Source of the DNA: Streptomyces sp. NBS 14/10
GTDB taxonomy: Bacteria > Actinomycetota > Actinomycetes > Streptomycetales > Streptomycetaceae
Assembly (NCBI RefSeq): GCF_002224125.1
Contig: NZ_NCSM01000013.1
Coordinates: forward strand, 129,670-155,415
Direction of reading: 5' to 3'
DNA: 25,746 nucleotides
Below, in pieces: positions 6,728 to 15,300 of this stretch (positions are counted from its first letter, which is position 1; each line of letters begins with the position of its first letter). The notes below the pieces were generated by a model. That model was not told where the DNA came from. It saw only the letters and a program-made list of their open reading frames with translations, and did not search any database. The position numbers and the translations under genes were made by a program.

Positions 6728-7320
6728 TCCGTCGCGATACGGACGGCATCGGTGCGATTGCGGGCGTTGAGCTTGGTGACGATCGCGGTGAGGTAGTTGC
6801 GTACCGTCCCCGCCGTCAGATGCACCTGCGCCGCGATCTCGGTGGCCTCCGCGCCCTGGGCCACCAGCCGCAGCACCTCCACCTCGCGGGGGGTGAGCGG
6901 GTTGTCGGCCAGGTCCCATGCGGTGACCGCGAGCGAGGCGTCGAGCACGCGCTCGCCCACCGCCACTTTGCGGATCGCGCTGACGAGGTCGTCCGGCGGC
7001 GCGGTCTTCAGCACGAACCCGTCCACCCGCGCGCCGAGCGCCCGGCGCAGATGCCCCGGCTTGCCGTACGCGGTGAGCATCAACACCCGGCAGCCGGGCA
7101 CCTTCTCGCGCACCACGGCCGCCGCCTCAAGACCGTCCATCGTCCCCGGCATATCGATGTCGAGCACGGCGATGTCCGGCTGATAGACCCTGGCCGCGTC
7201 CACGGCCGCGGTGCCGGAGTCGACGGTGGCGACGACCTCGATGTCCTCCTCGAGGCCGAGCAGCGCCGCCAGCGCCTCCCTGATGATGTGCTGATCCTCC
7301 GCCAGAAGCACCCGTATCAC
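6712..7320 (-). CDS. NarL/DesR-family response regulator
   Basis: The product is 202 residues from GTG at 7318-7320. The receiver (1-118) begins IRVLLAEDQ, with phospho-acceptor D54 in VLDIDMPG, T/S in MLTAYG and the conserved Lys in VLKT. A LuxR-type helix-turn-helix follows (about 135-200: LTPREVEVLRLVAQG...GTVRNYLTAIVTKL). An upstream ATG at 7360-7362 would add 14 residues but lies inside the intergenic dyad and lacks a ribosome site, so the GTG start, where the family's usual N-terminus begins, is preferred. It is transcribed divergently from the ABC transporter, the common arrangement for DesKR-type control of an adjacent ABC operon. The probable kinase is the tandem one upstream. Confidence 0.9.
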   Translation of the reverse strand: MIRVLLAEDQHIIREALAALLGLEEDIEVVATVDSGTAAVDAARVYQPDIAVLDIDMPGTMDGLEAAAVVREKVPGCRVLMLTAYGKPGHLRRALGARVDGFVLKTAPPDDLVSAIRKVAVGERVLDASLAVTAWDLADNPLTPREVEVLRLVAQGAEATEIAAQVHLTAGTVRNYLTAIVTKLNARNRTDAVRIATEAGWI

Positions 7321-7351
7321 GCGGCCAGGTATATCAGCTGAGCTGCGGACA

Positions 7352-7382
7352 GTCCGGATCATGACGAGGTCATGGTTCGGAC
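7352..7382. promoter_or_regulatory. Dyad operator between response regulator and ABC transporter genes
   Basis: GTCCGGATCATGAC (7352-7365) faces GTCATGGTTCGGAC (7369-7382) across a 3-base spacer, matching at 11 of 14 paired positions. The core CATGAC-GAG-GTCATG is perfect. It lies 32 bases before the regulator start and 49 before the ATPase start. It is the best candidate site for the neighbouring regulator acting on both divergent units. Confidence 0.65.
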
Positions 7383-7431
7383 ATGATCAGCTCCATGGCC
7401 CGCATCGTGCCTGGCCAGCAGGGTTGAAGCC

Positions 7432-8163
7432 ATGGCAGACACAGTGCGGTTGGACGCAGTCAGCAGGGTGTACGGCAAGGGCCAAGGGGCCGTCGCCGCG
7501 CTCCGCGAGGTATCGGTGAACATCGCCCAGGGCACCTTCACGGCGGTGATGGGCCCCTCCGGTTCGGGCAAGAGCACATTCCTGCACTGCGCCGCCGGCC
7601 TCGACACCCCCACCTCGGGCACGGTCCGGCTGGGAGACACGGACCTGACCGGGATGGACGAGACAAAGCTGACCCGGCTGCGGCGGCAGCGGGTCGGGTT
7701 CGTCTTCCAGGCGTTCAACCTCATCTCGTCGCTCACCGTGCTGGAGAACATCACCCTGCCGCTGCGGCTGGCCGGGGCCCGCCCGGACAAGGCGTGGCTG
7801 GGCGAGATCGTGCGACGCGTGGGACTTGAGGGGCGTACGGACCGCCGCCCCGCCCAGCTCTCCGGCGGCCAGCAGCAGCGCGTCGCGCTCGCCCGCGCGC
7901 TGGCCACCCGCCCCGAGGTGATCTTCGGCGACGAACCGACCGGAGCGCTCGACACGATGACCGCCCGCGACGTCCTGACCCTGCTGCGGGAGACCGTCGA
8001 CGACATGGGTCAGACGGTGGTCATGGTGACCCACGACCCGGTGGCGGCCTCGTACGCGGACACCGTCCTTTTCCTGGCCGACGGCCGCATCGTCGATGTG
8101 ATGGGTGCCCCGACCTCCGACAAGATCGCCGAGCGGATGACCCGGCTGGGAGCGTGGAACTGA
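7432..8163 (+). CDS. ABC transporter ATP-binding protein (MacB/LolD type)
   Basis: The 243-residue ATPase carries every catalytic motif: Walker A GPSGSGKST (41-49), Q-loop Q93, signature LSGGQQQR (143-150), Walker B VIFGDE (D167, E168), D-loop GALD and H-loop VTHD. The NLISSLTVLENITLPL segment is typical of the LolD/MacB/BceA group, whose transporters use ATP to move substrates mechanically out of or away from the membrane rather than importing them. The ribosome site is weak (GGGTTGAAG). The stop shares one base with the ATG of the permease gene, so the two are translationally coupled. A role in export or resistance, for peptides, lipids or drugs, is inferred from the family. Confidence 0.93.
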   Translation: MADTVRLDAVSRVYGKGQGAVAALREVSVNIAQGTFTAVMGPSGSGKSTFLHCAAGLDTPTSGTVRLGDTDLTGMDETKLTRLRRQRVGFVFQAFNLISSLTVLENITLPLRLAGARPDKAWLGEIVRRVGLEGRTDRRPAQLSGGQQQRVALARALATRPEVIFGDEPTGALDTMTARDVLTLLRETVDDMGQTVVMVTHDPVAASYADTVLFLADGRIVDVMGAPTSDKIAERMTRLGAWN

Positions 8164-10631
8164 TGGCCGTGCTGACCCTCGCACTCAAGACGCTGCGCCA
8201 CCGCAAGGCCGCCTTCACGGGCGCGTTCGTCACCCTGCTGTGCGCCGCCGCGCTCGTCACCGCCTGCGGGATGCTGCTGGAGACCGGGCTGCGGGGCCGG
8301 GTCGCGCCCGAGCGTTACGCGGGCGCTCCGGTGCTGGTGGCCGGTGACCAGTACGTACACCAGACGATCCACAAGTCCAACGGCAAGACGAAGCACAAGG
8401 CGAAGCCGATCGCCGAACGCGCCTGGATACCGGCGTCGTTGGCGCAGCGGCTGCGCCGGTCCCCGGGCGTACGCGAGGTGGTCGCCGAGGTGACCTTCCC
8501 GGTGTCCACCCCGGCGTCCGCCAAGTCCGGCCCGGCCCAGGGCCACGGCTGGGACTCGGCGGCGCTCACCCCCTTCACCCTGGCCTCCGGCCACGCCCCC
8601 AAGGCCGCCGACGAGGTGGTCGTGGACGCCCGCTCGGGTGCCCGCGTGGGCACCCGGCTGCCCGTTCTGACCTCGGCCGGCCCCGCCACGTACCGGGTGT
8701 CGGGCGTCACCCGGCAGGCCCTGTCCAGCCAGGACACGCTCTTCTTCGCCCCGGCCGAGGCACGGCGGCTCGCGGGCCGCCCCGGCCAGGTCAGCGCGAT
8801 CGGCGTCTTCCCGAAGGCCGGGCAGCGGCCGGATGTGACCGCCGCCCTGCGCGGGACGAAGGCATTGGAGTACACCGGGGAAGACCGCGGCGCGGTGGAA
8901 TTCCTCGACGCGGAGCAGGCGCGGGTGAAACTCATCAGCATGGGCGGAGCGCTCGGCGGCACCTCGCTCCTGGTCGCGATCCTCGTCGTGGCCGGCACCT
9001 TCGCACTCTCCGTCCAGCAGCGGCAGCGGGAGATCGCCCTGCTGCGCGCCGTCGCGGCCACCCCGAAGCAGTTGCGCCGGCTGCTGGCCGGCGAGGCACT
9101 GGTGACCGCCGTCGCCGCGGGTCTCGTCGGCTCCGCCGTCGGCATCGGGCTTGGCTTCTGGCTGCGGTCCCGGTTCGTGGCCCTGGGCGCCGTACCGGAA
9201 CATCTGCCGCTCGTGGTCAGCCCCTTCCCCGCCTTCGCCGCACTGCTGGCCACCGCGCTGGCCGCCTGGGCCGCCGCCCGCCTCTCCGCCCGCCGGGCGG
9301 CCCGGGTACGCCCGGTCGAGGCGCTGGGCGAGGCCGCGCTGCCGACCGCGCGGCTGCCCTGGATCCGGCTGGTGGCCGGACTCCTCGCCACCGCCGCGGG
9401 GGTCGTACTCACCCTCGTACTGTCCACGCTGTCCACCGAAGCGGCCTCCGGCCCGGTGGTGCTGCTCACCGCGCTGATCTGGACCATCGCGGTCTCCCTC
9501 CTCGGCCCCCTGCTGGCCCGCGCCGCGGTCGCCCTGCTCTCCCTGCCCCTCCGCGCCTCCCGCGTCGGCGGCCACCTGGCGGCGGCCAACCTGCGGGCCG
9601 GCTCCCGGCGGCTGGCCTCCATCATCACCCCGCTCTGCCTGCTCACCGCCCTGACCTGCACCATCCTGTTCAGCCAGACCACCATGAGCCACGCCGCCCA
9701 GCGCGAGGCCGCCGCCGGCAGCCACGCCGACTACGTCCTCGGCCCCCGCGTCCCCGCCTCCCTCGCGAAGTCCCTGCGCGACCGGCCCGGCGTCGAGGCC
9801 GTCACCGAAGTCCTGCACACCTCGGTACGGGTCAGCCTGAAAAAGTACGGGGCGCAGGCGGTGACCCCCGCCGGCCTCGAGCGGACCACCGACCTCGGCG
9901 TGGTCGCCGGCTCCCTGCGCCACCTCGGTACGGACACCCTGGCCGTCAGCGAGAACGCGGCCGACCGGCTCGGCGTATCCGTGGGCGACACCGTCCACCT
10001 CACCCTCGGCGACGGCACCCCCGCCGCCCTCAAGGTCGCCGCCCTCTACACCCGCGGCCTGGGCTACGGCGACCTCACCCTCTCCCACGCCACGGTCGCC
10101 CCGCACGTCGACAACCCCATGGGCACCCTCTTCGTCACGGCCCCCGACCTGCCCCGCGCCGAACTGTCCCGGCTGGCCTCGGCCGTCCCCGGAGTCACGG
10201 TCATGGACCGCGCCGAGGCCGTCGCCGCAAGCACGACCAACGCCGAGGTCAACTACGTGGCCATGGGCCTGATCATCGCCTTCTCCGCGATCGCCGTCAT
10301 CAACACCCTCTCCATGTCCACCTCCGACCGCTCCCGCGAACTGGCCCTGCTCCGGCTGGTCGGCACCACCCGCCGCCAAGTCCTCCGCGTACTGCGCCTG
10401 GAAACCCTCACCGCCCTCGTCATCGCCACAACCCTCGGCACCGGCATCGCCTTCCTCACCCTGACCGCCTTCGCCACCGGCATGACCGGCTCCTCCACCC
10501 CCCACATCCCCCCACTCACCTACCTGGCGATCCTCGCCCCCACCGCGGCCCTGGCCCTGGCCGCCACCGCCCTCCCGGCCCGCCTGGCCCTCCGCCAGCA
10601 CCCGGCGGAGGCGATCGGCGCCCGCGAGTGA
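8163..10631 (+). CDS. FtsX-type ABC transporter permease
   Basis: The product is 822 residues from ATG 8163. There is a TM helix near 15-38, then a large extracellular MacB-like periplasmic core domain (about 45-245). A first FtsX domain follows (about 255-410, LLVAILVVAGTFALSVQQRQREIALLRAVAATPKQL), then middle TM helices, a second extracytoplasmic domain (about 510-690) and a second FtsX domain (about 695-815, with SDRSRELALLRLVGTTRRQVLRVLRLE). This double-FtsX layout is common in actinobacteria. GGGAG at 8148-8152 suits ATG 8163, and GTG 8154 is too close. With the ATPase it forms a complete transporter. The cargo is unknown. Confidence 0.92.
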   Translation: MAVLTLALKTLRHRKAAFTGAFVTLLCAAALVTACGMLLETGLRGRVAPERYAGAPVLVAGDQYVHQTIHKSNGKTKHKAKPIAERAWIPASLAQRLRRSPGVREVVAEVTFPVSTPASAKSGPAQGHGWDSAALTPFTLASGHAPKAADEVVVDARSGARVGTRLPVLTSAGPATYRVSGVTRQALSSQDTLFFAPAEARRLAGRPGQVSAIGVFPKAGQRPDVTAALRGTKALEYTGEDRGAVEFLDAEQARVKLISMGGALGGTSLLVAILVVAGTFALSVQQRQREIALLRAVAATPKQLRRLLAGEALVTAVAAGLVGSAVGIGLGFWLRSRFVALGAVPEHLPLVVSPFPAFAALLATALAAWAAARLSARRAARVRPVEALGEAALPTARLPWIRLVAGLLATAAGVVLTLVLSTLSTEAASGPVVLLTALIWTIAVSLLGPLLARAAVALLSLPLRASRVGGHLAAANLRAGSRRLASIITPLCLLTALTCTILFSQTTMSHAAQREAAAGSHADYVLGPRVPASLAKSLRDRPGVEAVTEVLHTSVRVSLKKYGAQAVTPAGLERTTDLGVVAGSLRHLGTDTLAVSENAADRLGVSVGDTVHLTLGDGTPAALKVAALYTRGLGYGDLTLSHATVAPHVDNPMGTLFVTAPDLPRAELSRLASAVPGVTVMDRAEAVAASTTNAEVNYVAMGLIIAFSAIAVINTLSMSTSDRSRELALLRLVGTTRRQVLRVLRLETLTALVIATTLGTGIAFLTLTAFATGMTGSSTPHIPPLTYLAILAPTAALALAATALPARLALRQHPAEAIGARE

Positions 10632-10645
10632 CTGGCGGAAGCCCC

Positions 10646-11068
10646 CTAGAACTGGCCTCGCCACCACGGCGCGTCAGGGCTGCTGACATGGATGACCCAG
10701 GCTCGCGCCAGGATCCTGTCGTCGAGGGTCCGCACGAGGGCACGGAACTCACGTGCGCTCTTCTTGGGCAGCGCGTGCAGCACGGCTTCGAGGCGATCCC
10801 GGAAGTGGCCGGGATCGCATCCGCACTCAGGGATGCCGCAGCGAGGACCCGTGAACGGGTCCGCGACATACCTGAGCGGTCCGTGCGCCAGGGTCTTCCA
10901 GTGCCAGAAGGCTTCCGCCGTGGCCTCGGGCCAGAAGCGAGTCCGTTCGAGCCGCCGCAGATCGGCTGTGCAGCAGCCTGAAAGGCGAGCGATCGCGGGG
11001 TATCCGCGTCGAGCCAGGGTGCGGACAGGGATGTCGCCCCGCAGGGCTGAGGGGCGCCTACGCGGCAT
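10646..11068 (-). CDS. Conserved hypothetical protein with CxxxCxC motif
   Basis: The product is 140 residues, starting at ATG 11066-11068 with AAAGGGG just upstream. It is Arg-rich at the N-terminus, followed by a Trp-rich segment (FWPEATAEAFWHWKT) and a Cys motif (CGIPECGC, about 77-84). A helical, charged C-terminus ends in WWRGQF. I do not recognise a characterised family, although similar proteins seem to occur widely in Streptomyces. There is no signal peptide or TM segment. The paired cysteines might bind metal, but that is only a guess. It is convergent with the ABC permease, with 14 bases between stops. Confidence 0.75.
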   Translation of the reverse strand: MPRRRPSALRGDIPVRTLARRGYPAIARLSGCCTADLRRLERTRFWPEATAEAFWHWKTLAHGPLRYVADPFTGPRCGIPECGCDPGHFRDRLEAVLHALPKKSAREFRALVRTLDDRILARAWVIHVSSPDAPWWRGQF

Positions 11069-11167
11069 TGCCCCTTTGGTCGTTGGACATGACGGCAGCG
11101 TACAGCTTGCTGATGTCGGGCCCGGATGCCAGAGCGCGGGGCGTTCCTCGGGGAGGGGGTTCCGTAC

Positions 11168-11971
11168 GTGCGGCAGTCGGCGTTCGTCGCTGGCGCCCAT
11201 GGCGGCGAAGTTGCTCCGGGCCTCGGCGAGGCTCACCCCGCGGTTCGGCCCTCCGCGCGCCTCGTCCGCATCGTGGTTGTCCTGCCCATCAGACTGCTCA
11301 AGTCGGCGGACCAGAACCCGGACCCCTACGCCGCCTTCCTCAACCTGCTGCGCTCCGGTCGACGGGACGCGGTGTGCACGGCGCTGGAGTACTTCCACTA
11401 CCAGGACCGGCAAGCCCGGTGGGGCTTCGGCAACCCGCTGGACGAGTACGCCGCGGAGGTGCTGGACCGCGCCCGGTGGGTGCTGCGCGGGACGCCGCTG
11501 CCGGACGCACGAGGGCAGGACCGGGCCAGCGCGCTGTGGGCGATCCAGAACCACGCCGAAGCCGCGGACGCCCCACTGATCACCGCCGCGCTGCGCGCCG
11601 TGAACGGCGACGTCGTCGACGATGGCGCCGTGTCCGCTGCCGGGCAGTGCCTCTACGCCTGCGATGTCCCTGAGGACTTCGAACTTGTCGCCCAGCTCGG
11701 GGCGATGGCCCTGGACGAGGACCGCCCCCTGCGAGTCCGCGCGGCGTGCGCAAGCGCGCTGGCCTCGGCGGAATCCGACCAGGCCGCCGACATCGCGGTA
11801 CGGCTGACCGACCTTCCGGAACTCGAGCTCCAACTGGCCGGGGCCCTTGTCCTCGCCGCCCACCTCGACACGCACCGCCCCCTCCTCGAACGCCTGCTGG
11901 CCACCTGGCCCTCCAACACCCCCCAGGCCGCGGACATCCGCGATGCCTTGGAGGAGGACGACGACGCGTGA
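11168..11971 (+). CDS. Hypothetical helical (HEAT-like) repeat protein
   Basis: The product is 267 residues from GTG 11168. The core, from about residue 42, is Ala/Leu-rich helices such as DRPLRVRAACASALASAES and LPELELQLAGALVLAAHLD, which suggests a HEAT-like solenoid used for protein contacts. It ends in an acidic tail (LEEDDDA). The start is uncertain: GTG 11168 has a GGGAGGGGG site eight bases upstream, ATG 11126 and GTG 11273 are also in frame, and the first 35 residues do not resemble a folded domain. GTG 11273 would leave a 232-residue protein starting just before LPIRLLKSADQNPDPYAAF. Function unknown. It is divergent from the 140-residue protein. Confidence 0.7.
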   Translation: MRQSAFVAGAHGGEVAPGLGEAHPAVRPSARLVRIVVVLPIRLLKSADQNPDPYAAFLNLLRSGRRDAVCTALEYFHYQDRQARWGFGNPLDEYAAEVLDRARWVLRGTPLPDARGQDRASALWAIQNHAEAADAPLITAALRAVNGDVVDDGAVSAAGQCLYACDVPEDFELVAQLGAMALDEDRPLRVRAACASALASAESDQAADIAVRLTDLPELELQLAGALVLAAHLDTHRPLLERLLATWPSNTPQAADIRDALEEDDDA

Positions 11972-11978
11972 CGTACCC

Positions 11979-12008
11979 GTGGCCACGCCGACTGACCGGC
12001 GTGGCCAC
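11979..12008 (+). terminator. Terminator hairpin after the HEAT-like gene
   Basis: GTGGCCACGCCG, loop ACTGAC, CGGCGTGGCCAC is a perfect 12-bp stem starting eight bases after the stop codon. There is no T-tract. Confidence 0.75.
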
Positions 12009-12355
12009 CGCGCGGCGGGCGGCAGGCGGCCGGGGCGCGGCCGCATATGCCTGTCGGGACTGTCTGCGCACGCCTCTTGTGTGGTGGGGCCGGGGTATCT
12101 ATGGTTCACAGAAATCGGTTTCTAAGAAGTCCGCAGCTATGCGGAGCCATCCAGAATCATGTGACAACCGGGCGTGACCTGGGCGCTGGGCAGTGCCACG
12201 GCCGCACTCACCCGCATCGGGCACCGCCGACGACCCACTGATGTAGAAAGCGTATTCCAACCTCGTGGTTCTCACCCAGGGCACCGTCTGACCGGAGTCC
12301 GCCCCCTCACCCCCCACTCATTCCCGGCAGGCACCCACACCCACTGGAGAGTTGT
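12009..12355. other. 347-base intergenic region upstream of the secreted lyase gene
   Basis: No gene is supported here. The stretch is less GC-rich than its surroundings, especially 12090-12165 and 12235-12270. It contains a perfect palindrome, AGAAA-TCGG-TTTCT (12110-12123), the best candidate operator. I could not assign a convincing promoter. GGAGA at 12346-12350 is the ribosome site of the lyase gene. Confidence 0.5.
12110..12123. promoter_or_regulatory. Candidate operator palindrome upstream of the lyase gene
   Basis: AGAAA-TCGG-TTTCT is a perfect 5-bp dyad with a 4-base centre in the AT-richer part of the long upstream region. Its distance from the start codon (233 bases) means it would need a long leader to act as a promoter-proximal operator. 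Confidence 0.3.
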
Positions 12356-15300
12356 ATGTGGAAAAAATCAGGGATGAGGCTCAGACATACGCGGTGGTGG
12401 GCGATAGCCACCGTGGTATGTGCTCTGCTCGCGGCCTTCGTTCCGGCGTCCTCCGCGGCGGCGGCGACCACCTCCGACCCGGTGACCGGCGACGCCTTCC
12501 CCGCCGTCACGCTGAAGGAGGTCACCAGCAGCGACGGGTTCGTCCACCCCGGTATCGCGGTGAGCGCGTCGAGCCTGCGGCTGGCTCGTCGTCAGGTGCT
12601 TGACGGAGTGGAGCCATGGGCCTCCTACTACGCGTCCATGCACCGCACCGCGTACGCGTCGCGCACCCTCGCCCCCGTCAACGGTGGGCCGGGAGTCGAC
12701 ATCCCGAAGTCGGACGCGTTCAACTCGCAGGGCATCGAGGCCAGGTTCATCCAGGATGCCTTCGGTGCCTACACCCAGGCGATCGAGTACTTCATCACGG
12801 GTGACCCCGTCTACCGCGCGAACGGTATGCACATCATCCGGACGTGGTCGCACATGGACCCCGAGAAGGTCGCGCCGTATCCGGACGACCACATCCACGC
12901 CGGTGTCCCGTTGATGCGCATGCTCGCCGCGGCCGAGATCTTCCGCTACTCCAGCGTGAATCCCGGCTCCGACGGCTACGACATCAGCTGGACCGACGCG
13001 GACACCACGAACCTGACCAAGAACCTCGTGACGCCCGTCATCAAGACCCTGCTCTACGGCAACACCTTCTTCATGAACCAGCAGCTGTACCCGATCGTCG
13101 GTGAGCTGGCCGGCTATGTGTTCACCGACAACCGGGCCGGCTACGAGCAGGCTGTCGAGTGGTTCTCGGTCAACAAGTCCAACCCGAACCGCGACACCAA
13201 CGGGGCCCTGAACTCCCTGCTCCGGGTGATCAGCGCGGACGACCCGCTGAACACGTACGGCTACTCGTTCGTACAGCACCAGGAGATGGGCCGCGACCAG
13301 GCCCACGCATGGGACGGCATCGACATCGCGACGGAGATCTCGCGCATGCTCACGGTGCAGAAAACCCGGCTGGACCCGGTCGCCGGCACCGTGTCCAGCA
13401 AGCCGAACGCCGTGTCCCCGTTCCGGTTCGGCAACGACCGGCTTCTCGCGGGAGCGGACGCCTGGTACGCGTACATGACGGGCAAGACCGTCCCGTGGAT
13501 CGACACCACGGGCGGCCCCGGCAAGCTCTCCGAGGCCTACCGGGGACGCGTGTTCCAGCCCATCGACGAGCTCTACAACATCTACCGGTACGAGTTCGGG
13601 GTCGACGTCAAGGAAGTGGCCCCCAACCTCGCGAAGGTCAAGGAGCAGGCCGACGGCCCCGAGTTCTTCTGGGGAACCGGGGCGTACAACTTCTGGAACA
13701 GCAACCCCGACTACAACCCGGACTACTGGCTGTCGCTGCCCGAGAAGGTGGCCGGGCAGACCCGTCCGAAGCAGGACAACCCGCTGGTGCGGATGGCGCA
13801 CCGCTCCATCCCCCTCGACGGCCGCTCCGGGGTCCGCGAGGAGGACGGACGCGACATGGTCCGGATGCGGGCGTCGAAGAAGGGCGCCACCATCGCGGTC
13901 CGCACCCTGATGTACGACAGCCGTAACGGATACAGCCCGGTGGGGGTGCTGATCCGCACCAACGGCCCGGCGACCCTGGAGATCCGCAAGGACATGTCGC
14001 TGAAGCCGTACCACACGGTGAGCCTGCCCGACACCCACGGCAAGTGGCGTTACGTCACGTACGACATGGACCTCGGCATCCTGCACGGGAGCACCGCGGG
14101 CGACAACCTGGCGTACTACACGGTCGTCGGCGCCCCCGATGTGAACGTCGACATCGACAGCGTCAACCTCCAGGCCAAGGCCCAGCTCACCCCGCCGGCC
14201 TTCCCGCAAGGGCAGCGGACCACACTGGTCGGTGTGGCCGGGGCGCCGCTCAAGCGGTCGCTCGCCGCGACCGACACGGGCGACGACACCCTCACCTACG
14301 AGGCTTCCGGCCTTCCCGAGGGCGCCACGGTCGACAGCGCGACCGGAGCGTTCAGCTGGACACCCACGAGCTCCCAGACGAGCTCCCAGACAGGTGACGT
14401 CCACGCGTCCGTCGTCGCCTCCGACGGCAAGACCGACACCGTCCTGAAGCTCGACCTGGTGGTCGCACCGGACCGGGCGGGCGCGCTCACCGCGGCACAG
14501 GACGGGTTCGATCCCAAGGCGACATACGTCCGCGCACCCCTCCAGAAGTTCAAGGACGCGGTGTCCTCCGTCAAGGCCACGATGGACACGGCCGATGACA
14601 GCACCTTCTCGGCCGGGCTGGTCACCGTGCAGGACGCGGTGAAGGCGCTGCGACTGCTCAACCCGAAGCTCGCCGACGGCACCCTGAGCTATCCAGCGCT
14701 GGTGACCTCGTCCCTGTCCGAGGCCAATGTCTGGAACATGACCGACGGTGACATCAACACCTTCTCCGGCGATCTGAGGGCTCCGTTCACGCTGGACTTC
14801 GGGACCGGGTTCGGGGTGCGGGCCGACGCGTTCGGGCTCCAGGCCCGGTACAACTTCGGCAACCGCTCCGAGGGCGCCAACGTCTACGGGTCGAACGACG
14901 GCTCCACCTGGACCCTGCTGACCTCACGAGAGACCACCAACACCACCCCGGACTTCAAGATGGAGACCATCCCGGTCCTGTCCAAGGTCCAGGACAAGTC
15001 GTTCCGGTTCCTCAAGGTCAAGGTCGACGACCCGGGCGTGCCCACCGACCCGAGCTACCCCGGGATCTCCTCCTTCGGCGAGTTCCGGATTCACGGTTCC
15101 CGGGTCGAAACGGCGCAGGCCGTCAAGTCGGCGACACTCTCCTCCAGCAATGACGACCCGGCACGGGCCGTCAACGGCGACAAGGTGACGCTCGACCTGG
15201 TGGCCACGCAGCCGCTGGCCAAGGTGAACGTGCGCATCGAGGGCACCGACGCGGAGGTCACCAGCACCGACAGTGAGCACTGGAGCGCCACAGCGGTGCT

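Noticed and set aside
7318..7362. ATG 7362 as start of the NarL-type regulator
   Set aside because: It lies in the operator dyad, has no ribosome site, and adds 14 residues before the conserved receiver N-terminus.
8010..10667. 885-residue minus-strand open frame opposite the ABC genes
   Set aside because: Extremely Gly/Gln-rich shadow translation; the sense strand encodes a clear ATPase and permease.
11180..11260. Minus-strand translation resembling a Phd-type antitoxin start (VSLAEARSNFAA)
   Set aside because: No start codon or ribosome site, no continuation of the family, no toxin gene beside it; lies opposite the HEAT-like gene's N-terminal region.
12368..14404. 678-residue minus-strand open frame opposite the lyase
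   Set aside because: Val/Arg/His-rich shadow translation without domains; the sense strand has a signal peptide and recognisable domains.
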